Shown: positions 1 to 12,093, counted from the stretch's first letter. The stretch is DNA of 64,000 nt from Oegoconia quadripuncta (GCA_949316235.1 OX438741.1:21790324-21854323), one strand, 5' to 3'. A program made the numbers and translations. The notes: generated from the letters alone by a model not told the origin.

Positions 1-1189
1 AAAGTAGCAAATCAAACAGTACATATGTATATATTTCGAACTGTGATGGTGACAACACAAAGGGTAACATGATTATAGATAAGAAAAATGCGAAATATAG
101 GCAGCAGGTAGTTCAAGAATGCGTCAAGGTTTTATGAGCATCAAATCATTGTCTAAATCAAAGACTAATAGGAAGTCTTCGGTCTAAATACCTAGCCGAC
201 AGGTGACATAGAAAGACTCGTCTAAAATCAAGAGTCATTGGCAGTTACATAAAAACAAAAAGAATTAATTAGAACGTTGCCAATTAACACTAAATTGCAA
301 GTTAAACATTAATTGAACTACAATAACAAGCCGTAACAAATGCTCCGCAAAAAACTGTTCTTGGCATGAGATTTCCGTCCCTAGAGTGCCTCTGTGCGTA
401 TACGCGGATATTATGCTGTGGGGTCAACGTTTTTCCTTGGTGGGGTGTTCACCTCCATCGACCTCATTTGTTGATCATTATTCGATAAAACCCGACGGTG
501 GTTTCGTTCGTGCTGCGGTCGATAAACGAATTAGGGCGACGACGAGGGCATGACAACGTTTCAGCAGTAATAATTGAAGGCAGTCTGACTGAATAAGTGT
601 TTTTAACGTCGACAAGAATGCTTTTAGGTATACAATCGTCGATGTTTTGCGAGCAAGTTTCATCATCAGATACTAGTTTACATCTGATTATTAGACGTTA
701 CCCCTGTAGCCTAAATACTAAGGAACAGCCTCTCGTTTTTTTGGGGCAAACAATCATAGATTTTTAGATGTGTTTCTGCAATTTGAGAAAAGATGTGTAA
801 GATTTAATTCGTTACATCCGACGTCTCTAGATTACGACACAATACCTGTACGATTAAATATACAACGATTTATGTCAGCAATATTGCCAGTACTGGAGCC
901 TAGAATTTGTCATTCGAACACGCCTTCTTCAAACCACAACCCTCGAGTAGCCATTACATCTGTTACGGAGCGGATCCTTCGTTCACATATTTACACAAGA
1001 AAATTGCCTTCTTCGTCATGGCTCCGTGGGTATACGAGGCGGATTGAATAAACCACGAGACCACGTGTTGTTACGAGCATTGTTGACACACCGTTGTTTT
1101 TCACTCTGCCTTAAGGGGCTGCCAAAAGAAAAAATACCTATTCACAAGCCACGCCTCCTGTGGTCGCGGAGGTGCCCTCCCCTCAATAT
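1..1189. other. No gene recognised
   Basis: Short open frames only, with no motif I recognise on either strand. A frame at 770-1051 has no recognisable domain and no splice support. Confidence 0.5.
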
Positions 1190-1335
1190 CTGTCATCTAG
1201 TAAGCAAGTTACGTATAATTAGTTCGATACTCAAAGTTGCGAAATCTGTCATCTAGTAAGCATAGCTTGAACTAACATAGTACTGGCTATGTAACGCCAT
1301 CTTACGTAATTAGTTCGATACTCAAAGACGCGAAC
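1190..1335. repeat. Imperfect tandem duplication
   Basis: TCTGTCATCTAGTAAGCA occurs near 1189 and again near 1247, and the run TTAGTTCGATACTCAAAG occurs near 1218 and near 1309, each followed by a GCGAA-like stretch. The second unit is longer by about 35 bp. It directly abuts the short MITE at 1339. Confidence 0.6.
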
Positions 1336-1338
1336 CTT

Positions 1339-1485
1339 GGCCCGTAAATAAAAAAATCGATCTTGTAATTGAGTTCGCGTCTCAGTCTCAGTATTTTTTT
1401 TTGATAATATTTTAATATGCAATAGATTCTCAAGCGCCAACTTGAGGTTATCTCAATCTTGAGAACGGTTTATTAATACGGGCCC
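1339..1485. mobile_element. Short MITE, family M1 (subtype B)
   Basis: The right end reads GAGAACGGTTTATTAATACG then GGCCC next to TA, and the left end is GGCCCGTAAATAA, a decayed inverted copy. The interior (CGCGTCTCAGTCTCAGTATT, then TTTTAATATGCAA) matches the copy at 46381-46526, and the ends match the longer copies at 11.2 and 29.8 kb. TA flanks fit a Tc1/mariner-type non-autonomous element. Confidence 0.7.
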
Positions 1486-2165
1486 TAGTGAATAACGTGT
1501 GTGGTGAAAAGAACACAGGAAGTGTGGAGTCGCTAAGGATTATTTATTTAGATTTTTTTATTATTATGATTTTCAATTATAATCTAGAATTGACCGGAAT
1601 GAGAACATAGTAAGTGTAAAGATTATTTATTAAAATTTTATTTATATTTTTACAAATCTTCTTACATTGTAGACCGAACATAACAGTCACACTATAATAG
1701 TGTTTTAGTCAGTCTTAATCTAGAGTAACGTATCATATTCTGTAAGAAAGTCTTACCACATAGATACTTACGAGGGTTTATTTCGTCCAGCGGAAATTAA
1801 GATTTCTTTTTAAATACAGAATAAATCATGAGGGTTATTTTCCAGAATTCACGATTATAAAATAAAGAGTAATTAAAGCTATTTATGTATTATTTCTTAT
1901 TAGCTTTTAGGATCCTGCCTGTCAAAATTATAGCATCAACACTCACGAGCTAGGGGACAGGTATTTCGCCTTTTGCAACTTGAATAGTGAATTCTTAATT
2001 TCGCTCAGAATTTAAAATGCTGCCCCGAATTCTGCTTCACACTGCTTTATCCCCTTCTTTTGCTTATTGTAGGTAGGTACACACAACAGTTACAGAAATA
2101 TGCAATGTAAAGGAAATTAACAAAGGCGAACTCAACTCCGATCACTCATCAAAATCGGTTAACAA
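1486..2165. other. No gene recognised
   Basis: AT-rich non-coding DNA between a MITE and the RT fragment. No repeat partner elsewhere in the window was noticed. Confidence 0.5.
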
Positions 2166-2558
2166 TTGAGGAAAATACACAAAAACAAAAAAAATTGTTG
2201 CGGTTTTATTGCATATAATAGGTATCATGGCCAAGCAGTCAGCCTAATGAAATCATATCTGCGTGATCGAATTCAGAGGGTTGATGTCAATGGAGAGAGA
2301 TCATCAGGATCTGCAGTTAGCATGGGCGTTCCGCAGGGTTCAATACTGGGACCATTCCTATTTTTAGTTTATATCAACGATTTACCTCACCTGCCTAAGG
2401 AAAGACAGGAGATCGTATTGTTTGCTGATGACACTTCTTTAATATTTAAAGTTGACAGATATCAATTAGCATATGACGAAGTGAATAATGCTGTCTCAAA
2501 AATAGTCGAATGGTTCACAGTCAATAACTTGCTCCTTAATGAGTACAAAACGAAATGT
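2166..2558 (+). pseudogene. Jockey-like non-LTR retrotransposon reverse transcriptase fragment
   Basis: The frame reads MKSYLRDRIQRVDVNG, then MGVPQGSILGPFLFLVYIND and LFADDTSLIF. These are the RT palm motifs of insect jockey-type LINEs, with the FADD catalytic pair. Homology starts near 2220 and stops abruptly after NEYKTKCF at about 2558, where an unrelated transposase remnant on the other strand begins. The endonuclease, the 5' part of the RT and the tail are missing, so it is a dead fragment. Confidence 0.88.
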
Positions 2559-2700
2559 TTTATACGAGCGCTTGCACCAGCATCCATCTACTTCAACATC
2601 TATCATTGCCACACCATCTCTGCCTTCCTTGATTGCCGCATCTCTCTCTCTCTTACCCGCTTTTCTCATTTCCTCCAACGCCGTCAACTCCCATTCATTA
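2556..2700 (-). pseudogene. Mutator-like transposase remnant
   Basis: The minus strand reads NEWELTALEEMRKAGKRERD, then AAIKEGRDGVAMIDVEVDG and CWCKRSYKT. From memory of the family, the I-D-V-x-V-D-G-C/S-W-x-K-R-S-Y pattern marks the first catalytic Asp region of insect Mutator-like transposases. Only about 48 residues are left, joined head-on to the RT fragment, so this marks an insertion or deletion junction between two elements. The family name is less sure than its being a transposon piece. Confidence 0.55.
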
Positions 2701-2977
2701 CATACTTGATCATGAGATTTATTAAATATATACTACTCAAAACAAAATAAGGGCAACAAGGTATTTTGTCTGTACCATGAAAATAATAAAACCAATATAT
2801 ATTTTTTGTCTCCATAATGAAAACTAATGTTGTTTTTACCCTGTAGACCAATAAATTTATTCAAATAATAATGATTAAAAAGTTTATTTGCATTTGAAAA
2901 AATAAATACATTTTAGGTTAAAAATAAAAACAATGTAAAGTTACTGAAAACAAAAGGAAATACTCCATGCTCGTCTT

Positions 2978-4093
2978 TTAGTAACGGGTATGCCCCCCTC
3001 GTTTAGCTACGCACTCCTGAAGCCTGGAGTGCATGCTCTCAATCAAATGCCTGACATTTTCCATTGGAATCTCTTCCCAGGCCCTTTTCACAGCGTTGAT
3101 GAGTTGCTGTTGGTTGTGGATTTCCTGATCACCGTCTCTAACTCTTCGTTTCAACTGATCCCACATGTGCTCTATTGGATTTAAGTCCGGACTGTTCGCC
3201 GGCCGCGGCAAGACTTGAATTTGAGAGTCTTCCAGTACAAATCGAGTCGCTTGAGCCGTGTGTGCACGAGCATTGTCTTGCATCAAGATGAATCCAGGAC
3301 CCGCTCGCTGTGCAAATGGGATCACATGTGGTCTGACAACTTCCTCAATATACCGCTGAGCAGTAACAGTACCCTCATTTAAAATAGCGAGCTCAGTTTT
3401 GCCGTGTAAGCTTATCCCGCCCCAAATCATTACATTTGGACCACCAAAACGATCGACTTCATGGATGCAGGCTTCTGAAAATCTCTCGCCGCGTCTTCTC
3501 CATACTCTAATACGCCGATCGTCGTTAAAAAATTTTACTTTGCATTCGTCTGTGAAGAGCACCATGCCCCATTGGTTTATGTCCCAGTCCAAATGTTGAC
3601 AGCAAAATCTTAAACGATTTGCACGATGATTTCTGGTTAATGGAACACGGACAACTCGCCTTCTTGATGTCTGCTGGTCTTCATGCAATCGATTACGAAT
3701 AGTTTGGTCACTGACACGAGTACTCGTTGTCAGCCGTAAACGATTTTGCAGCTTGCGGGCCGTCGTTGTGCGATCTCGGCGCGCACTTAATCGAATGTAA
3801 CGATCCTCTTGAGCTGTTGTAATGCGAACTCTGCCCGAACCAGGTCTTCTTCTAACACTGCCGGTCTCTTGGAAACGATTCGATAGATTTTGAATAGCTC
3901 TTCGAGAAAATCCCAATTGCAAACCCACAGATCGCTGCGAATGACCTTCTTCAATCATCGTAACGGCTCTGGTTGCTGTCAGCGAGTCCATATGACGCCT
4001 GCGTGCTTGTGGCATATTGCAAAAGATGTTTCTGACTCGAGATATCAATGAACTCTGATAATTTCTAATAAACCAAGAAGCTAAGGAAAGCAA
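2978..4093 (-). CDS. Tc1/mariner-superfamily transposase, intact ORF (Tc1-like, DD34E)
   Basis: A 371-codon uninterrupted ORF; starting at the Met at 4015 (MPQARRRHMD, residue 27) would give 345 residues, the usual Tc1 transposase size, and I favour that start. Residues 37-70 form the first helix-turn-helix (SLTATRAVTMIEEG then FSRRAIQNL) and a GRPR-like basic turn RRRPGSGR follows. The catalytic triad is complete: D182 in LFTDECKVKF, D273 in QDNARAHTA and E308 in PDLNPIEHMW, with 34 residues between the last two. It would cut and paste its element at TA sites. I could not find convincing terminal inverted repeats: only GGCAACAA at 2752 and its complement at 4156 match, so autonomy is unproven. 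The lack of stops or frameshifts suggests recent insertion. Confidence 0.92.
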   Translation of the reverse strand: MLSLASWFIRNYQSSLISRVRNIFCNMPQARRRHMDSLTATRAVTMIEEGHSQRSVGLQLGFSRRAIQNLSNRFQETGSVRRRPGSGRVRITTAQEDRYIRLSARRDRTTTARKLQNRLRLTTSTRVSDQTIRNRLHEDQQTSRRRVVRVPLTRNHRANRLRFCCQHLDWDINQWGMVLFTDECKVKFFNDDRRIRVWRRRGERFSEACIHEVDRFGGPNVMIWGGISLHGKTELAILNEGTVTAQRYIEEVVRPHVIPFAQRAGPGFILMQDNARAHTAQATRFVLEDSQIQVLPRPANSPDLNPIEHMWDQLKRRVRDGDQEIHNQQQLINAVKRAWEEIPMENVRHLIESMHSRLQECVAKRGGHTRY

Positions 4094-4164
4094 AACGTCA
4101 AAGAAAATGGAATCAAAATTTTCGAAAAGGATTTTAAATCAAATTTTATTTAAAATTGTTGCCA

Positions 4165-7100
4165 GCATTAGATGAATACTACAATATTAAAAAGTTTAGG
4201 TATTAAAGAGTTTGTATACTCAATATTTTACTACTTTCAATATGTAAATGTTTAATAAATTACACCAAAACCACCAAAATTATTTTCATCGTTATCCAAA
4301 TCTATGAAGCATAGCGGCGACTCCATCCGAATTTGTTCTGATGCGCTCGATTCGTTTGGACAGCTACTGCCGCCCCGATCGTTTACTGAATTATTCCAGC
4401 CTGAATAAAATAATTTATGAAAATGAAATGAAAATAATTATATTGCAATTTATGAATGAGCAAAAAACTAAATATAAAAATGAAGTAAAAATACCTACTA
4501 AAACAAAAGGTTTTTTTTTTTCTCTCAATTCTATTATTTATGTTTAGCTTGTGAAATTCGTTCATTTCTTAAGCCTAAAACAAATTAAAAAAAAGAAAAA
4601 ACCAATTCGAAAAATAACAATTTAGCAGGGTTCGAACCAAAGTCTTGTGGATTTACTGCGTAAAAACAGGCGGCGTACTAGACGTTCGTCCAATCTACTT
4701 ATTAGAGCAAGTGGCGAAATACGGCTATAGTTTCGTTGTACTAATAATATTTGTTGGGCAAATAATATTTGTTATAAAAACTTTGAATAAAAAAAATCAC
4801 AATAATAATAGATAGGTAGGTACTTACGTTTTTCTCTCATCTTAAAACCTTTCATTCGCCAGTAATTCAATCGATCTTTTAGCAACATTATTTTCCTCTT
4901 TTTGCTACAAATCAATAGATATCTATTAAAGTTAACATAATTATAGTACCAAAATAATCAATAATAAATAAAAATAATTTTTCAATACCTTTTTTCGTTA
5001 CCAAACTCGATTATTAAGACACTATTAAAATAATTTATCGTGCGCAAGCGCTAGAAACATGTGACACAGGTCCGACGTTGACAGTAGTCACGAGTAACTG
5101 ACGGGAAAGGGTTTGAGTGGGCACACTATATACACTCGTACGTGAGAAACGAAGAAAGCATGCGCTTATTTTAAACGACGTAAGCGCCAAATAAGAAAAT
5201 GGCTAGAAAATAAAAGTGAGTGGGCGGAATATTTTTTCCTCTTACTTAATTTTGATAATGCTTATAATGTTTTAGTTAGCAAAAAATTATACCTAAAGCC
5301 GTTTCTATTTCCGAGTTCTGAGCCAATATGTGTAAAAACAGAGTCTACTTTGCTAAAAAAATCTATCGAGAAAACTTGCTCCAATTATGTTTTCCTCTTA
5401 TCCAAAAGTATATAATATAATCAAAATTCATAATAATAAAAAAAATGGTCTATAGCTTGTCTGCATTTGTCATACGGAGATAGAATAGGTCTGCTTAGTT
5501 TACTCTGGTAGCCCCTTAACAAAGTGTGTTTGAACGGCTTCATCAAAAAACTCCAACTTCACTCTGAGAGGAAAGGAAATAAGGAAATGAACCTATACGG
5601 CTGCCTAATTGCTTGTAGTAGCTAGGTATGTGCTTGTGGTTCGCATCGGTATTTTTAAATCCAGTAAATATATTTATGGTAAGACGTTTGTTTTCAATAG
5701 GATTCTTGTGTATTAAGTTACGAAGATTGGGTGGGATAAGGCCGATTTAACTTCCAAATTCTTTACTATAATTCCGTGTAAAGCTTCTGCTTCGTGACAA
5801 AAGCAAATATTTGTCAACCTCACATCGGAAAGTTATATTACCTTCTCAGTTTATTGGTATTTAATGACCCGAACAAATTTATGTTTCTTGTGACCGTCGA
5901 GAGGCAAGTTTTTTGCAAATTGCGCAGATCACCTTGGAATCACCCACTCTACAAGCACAGCAAAGGTCACTGAATTCCGCAAAAACATGTCTGATAATAT
6001 TCAGCACTTTATTAACGACATTAAATCAGATAAATTACGTTTTATCTCGGGGGAATGTACGATAGTGTTTTCACAATTTGTTTTCCACTTCGTCGTCTGG
6101 TTCAATGACATATTATAAGTAAGATACCTATGTAGGTACATCGAATACCTATTGAACTACATAAATACAATGATCGTAGCGAGTAAAATCGTTGAGTGAA
6201 GGAAGTGTGTTAAAAATTTTCAAGTCGATCGAGCAGTGGCGTGCGGTGCTCGCACAAGGCAACCTTGCGGCGCGCGGCGCAGGTCAGATTTTTCGAAGGT
6301 CGATGACTCGTACCTGTTAATCGGTACGAGTTATTATTATTTTGTTAACGCACCCGGACGACGCCGAATAGAATTCGATCTAAATCTCGGAGCGACACAG
6401 TTCACTTGACAATATTTTTACGTGTTCCATTTATCTTCGCTCTCCCCTCTCTACCAACCTGTTGCACCATTTGGCGAAATGAATCGTCAATTACGAAGTT
6501 CGATATCGCTGGATATTTGGGATTCTTGTTAATAATATCTGATATTTTTGTGGGGAGATCTAAATCGTTCATATTGGACACCTATCAACAACACGGGTGT
6601 ATCCATTCAAGCTTTTTATTTTTAAGTAATGATTCAGTCTACATAGTCACACAATGTGTGCGTATTTCTATTGTAAAATGCTTACTTTTGCGGATAGATA
6701 AAATATACAATCCGTACCTAGTAGTGCGGCGACAAAACAAGTGTCAAATAATTTATGCGGACAATAAGCGGCCTATATTGTTCGCTGACAATGCAACTCG
6801 TCATTACACAGATATTGTCGTGTCGGCCTTCATTGCGCAACATCTGTTCGCGGCTGTACCTACAACCAGCGGCCCCACCATCGTACTCCGGTGATAGGCA
6901 CGGGCGACAAAAAATTAAGATGAATAGGACTTTGACGTGGAGTTACAGTGACGATGACGGAACGAAAAGATTCTCTTTTAACTTCGAACTAAATATTCTG
7001 CTCTTCACTGGCGGGAACTATACAGCCAAGGGAAATCAAACAAGAAGTCGTGGGTGGAAATAATAAACAAACTAATTAATGAGTAGTGTGGTGAACTCTG

Positions 7101-8230
7101 CTGAATCCGCGTGTCCAGTTGGTGACTAACCCTGTCTACTGGGTTTACTGATTTTACTCGAGAAAACATAAAATAGTTTCAAAACATAACCCTATCCATC
7201 CAACCGGTCTCAATGAATAAGTAGGTGCCATCGCCATCGAATATTAGCTAACAAGATGGTCATGTGCATCTTCGACATTGCATTTTTTTGCAGTAGATAT
7301 CTACCTATATTGATTTGAAGTATCTAGATAAAATGTACTTCATTGCATTAAAGTTAAGAGGCGATAGGTCGTCAAAGCTCCAGCCTGCTCCCTCGAATGC
7401 ATATTTAGTATAAATCTATACCGGTCATTTAACACCATAGCTATTCCGAAAGTAATGCATATTTTGTAAATGTGTTATGTTTAAATACTAGATCTAATTT
7501 GGTTTAATTAGTACTGAAATATTCGTTAATCTACATAAAATTTACGTAAAGCTAGCCCTTTATTTGTATTTTCAGACTAATCGAGATAATTTCAAAGAAT
7601 CACGTTTTTGGAACGTATGATCACGATTCTGTAGTTTATTGCGTTAGGGTATTGTTGATAAAACGTGGCCGATCCTAAGCCAACTGAAGTCTAACCGACC
7701 CTTAAGGTCATTTTTCTTAGATGTAAAGATTTATTTGACCACCCTGGTTGCCTACATGTTCCTAACTGTACTACTATGACTGCCAGCTGCCTTCCCAGAA
7801 CACAAACCCTATATCATAAACTATGTCACAAATGTAACCGAATCAGAATGTTGGTGTCTTTTAGATTAATAAATGGTACTGTCCATTCACAAAAAATTCT
7901 ATCGATTTCTTTCAACATAATAAAAAGTAGCACATCCTTTTTAAACAAGTATTGGGAAAGATTCTACTACCTGCGCGATGTCGAATAATTGGTAAGGGTC
8001 GAATATTAGAATGGGTCGGAGCGAACTTATGTTACAAAAAAATAACCTGTTTTTACTATAGTATCTAATAGGAAAATATAAATTCAATCTGTCAAAGGAG
8101 TCACACATACCTACATAGATAAGTAAAAAATATTTGGTATGACGCATACGTGTGTAATGATCATAGGTTTTGTTTTCGGAAATAATTACAACCTCTTTAC
8201 CATCTCTGTTACGACGGATATCATCATCAT
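4165..8230. other. Gene-poor stretch, no gene recognised
   Basis: Mostly AT-rich. A GC-richer spot at 6230-6390 (GCGGCGCGCGGCGCAGGTCA, and CTCGTACCTGTTAATCGGTA palindromic) might be a regulatory element or an unseen first exon. The 162-codon frame at 6406-6894 has no recognisable domain, no repeat match and no start context to support it. Confidence 0.4.
4626..4725 (-). repeat. tRNA-like sequence (possible SINE head)
   Basis: The plus strand has CAGGGTTCGAACCAAAG, the inverse of a B box (GGTTCGAACCC), and TTTTTACGCAGTAAATCC-like spacing on the minus strand. No cloverleaf is visible. Weak. Confidence 0.3.
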
Positions 8231-8235
8231 CTTAT

Positions 8236-8320
8236 TTAAGAGCCCTGCTCTTGTCGGTGGAGTTTTTTCCATATCTCTCTGCTCTCCGCCTTCTTGACCT
8301 CCTGATGTATGACAGCGGGT
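8236..8320 (-). pseudogene. LINE C-terminal tail fragment, family L1
   Basis: The minus strand reads a degraded form of the GSREIWKRNSTDKS ending seen at 10377-10619. About 85 bp survive. Confidence 0.6.
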
Positions 8321-8684
8321 ATGAACGATTAAAAATAATACCTACACCACTTAGTTTTATAGCTCCATGACCATGAGTACTTTTGCGTTTTATTTGCAAA
8401 CGATTATAGTCGTTGTTACTCGGCAAAGATAAGGGAAAAAATTTTTGTATGTTTTTAGTAAGTTGCATGATCATCTGTGAGATCTCCTAATAAAACTATA
8501 ACTATACCTAATACCATACCATATAGGTAAATATATGTATGCTTTAGGGTAGTTTTAGTACAATAATAATATAAAACTTTTTTTTATGTGTGAAATGGGC
8601 CCAAACGCTGCCCTGCTCTTGTACTCAATAGAACTGCATCAAAAATTTGTGTTTTCAATGTCCTTTCACAATATGTGGCTGGCT

Positions 8685-8894
8685 GTTCTGGCTAGCTACC
8701 ACCATCTTATCTAAATCTGCCGCCAAGCAACAATGTTAATAGCATATTGTTGTGTTCCGGTTGTTACGGTAGATAGCCAGTCCCCCAAATGTGTTGGGGT
8801 TTCCGGGTCAGTACGCTTCCACCTTCGACCTCATCTTCACTTAACATCAGGTGTGATTGAGGTCAAGTACGAACCCGTCGTGCATAAAAAAATG
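8685..8894 (+). mobile_element. SINE, family S3 (body)
   Basis: GCTAGCTACCACCATCTTAT, CTGCCGCCAAGCAACAATGT, GGGTTTCCGGGTCAGTACGC and GTGTGATTGAGGTCAAGTAC form an ordered body found again at 16.7, 25.4, 40.0 and 49.5 kb. Confidence 0.85.
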
Positions 8895-8990
8895 TAACAA
8901 TTTTATCCACAACACAAGCCTATAGTTGCTTACTGTGGAACTAGATGGCGCTGTGTGTATGTCTAAGGATATTTGTTTATATTTATTTTT
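8895..8990 (+). mobile_element. SINE S2 3' end fragment
   Basis: CACAACACAAGCCTATAGTT and GGCGCTGTGTGTATGTCTAA equal the 3' part of S2. It directly follows the S3 SINE end, forming a nested pair. Confidence 0.7.
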
Positions 8991-9774
8991 ATATGCAAAC
9001 CACTGAAAAAGATGAACAAAATAAAAGTTTAGAAAGAGTTCATCCATTATGGTTTACTGTACTTTACATAGGCAGTATACGTTCTGTTACTATTATCATC
9101 ATTGATGTTTGAAGAAATTCTATATTCGTTGTTTTTTAGCTCACAAAACCATTTTCATAGCCGGGTTTTAGTTTAATAAACCCTTCATGTTACCCTATAC
9201 GTTGCCTACTCTCCTATTTATTAGACGTTTCTAAATTAAAGTGTTTTAAAAACACTTTGCAACACAAGTTCGAAACAGAAAGTAACACAAAGTTGAGAAA
9301 CGGAATCGTCTGCTAACGTGAATGTGTCGTGGAAAAAAGCGCAAAAATGTCGACCTAGTGACCCAATTGCGGCGTCCATGAGCGCGGCAAGGTCAGGCCG
9401 TGTGGGCCAACAAGCATCGTCCGTACTTACTGTAGACACTTGTGTCAGCGACTGCCCACAAAGTAAATTGTAAGACTTAATTAAGATCGAGCTTTAAGAG
9501 GGTTTATCCCACACGGTAGTTCATACAAATTTTCAAGTCCAAATTTTTCGAAATGAATGGACCGATTCTAATGAAACTTTATACGCATAAAACACGTAGT
9601 TACATAGATCTAAAAAGTTAGTAAGTAGAGAGACTTTTCGATAAAGAAATAGCCGGGAGGGAAGTGAGGGATAAAGAAACCGCTTCGATTTATATTTCTT
9701 TAAAACTTTTTTTCTTGTCGCTTCTTCTCCCTAACCATAACACCTTGTGAAGCGATGTAGTTAAAAAAAGAAAA

Positions 9775-9865
9775 ATAGCATGTTGACTTTCAATAAGTGA
9801 TATTTTTGTATCCTACATTGAATAAAATATTTTTGATTTTGATTTTTTTGATTTTTTTCCTCAAA
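9775..9865 (+). repeat. LINE 3' tail
   Basis: GAATAAAATATTTTTGATTT followed by TTGATTTTTTTGATTTTTTT: a polyadenylation-like hexamer and then GATTTT repeats, the way jockey/RTE copies end. No coding part is readable upstream. Confidence 0.5.
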
Positions 9866-10135
9866 GAATTTATTAGAATCATACAAAATAATTGTCGCTC
9901 CTGTGACCTAGAACCAACCATAAATTCTGCCCTAACTTAGTAGTAGACGCTTATTTAGGTCTTAAAACAATATTTACCTGTTTACTTTGTTTAATCTCCG
10001 GTAACCTTCTGTTTTATTGTCAAGGTCTGTGACAATGCCAAGGATCTTTTCCTCTTTGTCTCTTCTCGACATTAGTATACCTACGTTTTGACTGTTATCT
10101 TTAAACTTTTGCTCCGTGTTATACCTACGACGGAA

Positions 10136-10350
10136 GACCGATTGGTGTGGTCTGTTTGCGAAACCAACAGTTGCGGGTTCGAATTCCGCGACGGGTAAAT
10201 TATCGTGTGATGAATCCGAACATTTATTCCCGAGTTATAGATGATTAAATTTATGTATGTTTATCCGTTATCTAGTATTCATAGTTCAAGTATTTCTTAG
10301 TTTGGGACTAGATGATTGGTGTAACTGTCCGAAATATTTATTATTATTAC
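10136..10350 (+). mobile_element. tRNA-derived SINE, family S1
   Basis: Head GACCGATTGGTGTGGTCTG with B box GGTTGCGGGTTCGAATTCC, body TGTGTGATGAATCCGAAC, end TTTGGGACTAGATGATTGGT and CCGAAATATTTATTATTATT. It matches the copy in the last intron of the BCOR-like gene from end to end. Confidence 0.85.
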
Positions 10351-10376
10351 CTATATAATATTCATCATCATCTGAT

Positions 10377-10640
10377 TTATGCCATGCTCTTATCGGTGGA
10401 GTTTCTTTTCCATATCTCTCTGCTCCCCGCCTTCCTCTTGACCTCCTGATACGACACGACGTTCAACTTCTCTTTTATCTGCTGCATGTAGCTTATTCTC
10501 GGTCTTCCTCTTTTTCTTTTCCCCTCTATTCTTCCTTCTATTATGGTTTTGATGAAATCATAGTGTCGTATAAGGTGTCCCAGCATTTTCCCTCTTCTAT
10601 TCTCAATTACTCCCAACAATTTCCTTTTTTCCCTTACTAT
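10377..10640 (-). pseudogene. Non-LTR retrotransposon C-terminal end, family L1
   Basis: An 80-codon open stretch reads MLGHLIRHYDFIKTIIEGRI, then EGKRKRGRPRISYMQQI and KAGSREIWKRNSTDKS. The G-H-x-x-R and K-R-G-R-P-R motifs are typical of the end of RTE/CR1-type LINE polymerases in insects. The RT core is absent. Confidence 0.8.
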
Positions 10641-11197
10641 ATTTAAAACCTCTTCGTTCGTTTTAATATTGTTATTGAAAATTTAAATCTAACTTTTTGT
10701 TCCTTTTTTTATTTTCTAATTTAACCTTTTATTCGATTATAAGTGATAAAACTATTTTTCTTTTAAAAGTACAAGGCAAAAAATAAAGTTAAACTATAAC
10801 ACAAAAACCGTTTTCCGTGTATTATATGTATGTTATACTTTATATTCGTATGTATTGAAATATGTACTTATTTATGTATTTATGTACTTATTAGTATGTA
10901 GTTACATTTATATTCAGTTAGGTTTTTTTATCTATCATATTTATCCATTTTTTAGATTGTGCACGTCTTATCTGCCTCTTCCAGTCATATCTCTCTTTCG
11001 TAGGTCTGCTGGAAGAAATTTCATTGTAGAAATAAGCAGAACCTGTTGTGTCGTCTCTATTATGTTGTATCTGTATGTCTTTTTTTCTTGTGTGCAATAA
11101 ATGATAAATAAATAAATAAAATAAATAAAAACGTCATCCAGACCTCCCATTTGGGACACGGATCTTGGTCACGTTACCTCGCTGAACTGCTAGACTA

Positions 11198-11501
11198 AGG
11201 CCCGTATTAATAAACCATTCTCAAGATTAAGAACAGTCTTGTGACTGGTCTCAAGTAAACGTGTTGATTAATAAACCTAACTTGAGACGTGAAACGCGTG
11301 TGCTTACTCAAGCAGTACTCACTTGAGAGTTTACTCAAGACTATCATTCATTCGCCGCTGAGGCGAATACTTGAGAAGTGATCTCAGCTGAGTAGACCTC
11401 AAGATTGGTTTATAAATTAGCACGGAGCTTGAGATAGCGTCGACGCATCTCGGGTGATACAGCCTCAAGATTTGTATTGAGATTGGTTTATTATACGGGT
11501 C
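11198..11501. mobile_element. Long MITE, family M1 (subtype A)
   Basis: Starts AGGCCCGTATTAATAAACC and ends GGTTTATTATACGGGTC, flanked by TA. The inside carries repeated TTGAG/CTCAA motifs. It matches 29788-30119 over nearly its whole length, with one internal gap of about 30 bp. Confidence 0.8.
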
Positions 11502-11719
11502 TAAGATGTTGAGCTAGGTACAACCAGAAGATCACACGAAAATGAAAATGAATGAAAATGAAAAAAGTTTATTTTCGACTTTAGTAGGTATAAACTATAG
11601 ACTAAGGTTGGGATCTCCTATTAAGTATACAAGTATACTTGTGCCAGGAGGGCCCGCTCTTCCATATCTAAATGTTACATTGAAAATAATGTTAGTTAGG
11701 TTAAAAAAATAGATGTTTT

Positions 11720-11720
<1 letters not shown>

Positions 11721-11789
<69 letters not shown>

Positions 11790-11893
11790 TGTATGTGTGT
11801 GTATGTGTGTGTGTATATGTGTGTGTGTGTATGTGTGTGTGTGTATGTGTGTGTGTATGTATGTATGTGTGTGTGTGTGTATGTGTGTGTGTA
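11721..11893. repeat. (GT)n microsatellite with AT interruptions
   Basis: About 170 bp of GT, pure in the first 60 bp and then interrupted by TATGTG units. It lies inside the presumed 3' UTR of the LINE at 11538-12625. Open frames over it are artefacts of the repeat. Confidence 0.97.
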
Positions 11894-12093
11894 CATTACG
11901 TAAGTTATGTCATGCCATAAAACCATATATTTCAATTATAATGCAAACTTAAGGAAATAAAGACATTATAGTATTTTTCAATTTAGAATATCATAGTTAC
12001 TCTTAATAATTTAAATATTCTAATCAGTGAATAGAATAATCTCAATGATATAGGATATAGTCGCATTCCAAACAAGTGAATTGAATGTAATAT

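Noticed and set aside
6406..6894. 162-codon plus-strand frame
   Set aside because: No domain, no repeated copy, mixed composition and no splice or promoter evidence; likely chance.
11696..11952. Cys-Val or Thr-His repeat proteins over the GT tract
   Set aside because: Several frames are open on both strands because the DNA is a dinucleotide repeat.
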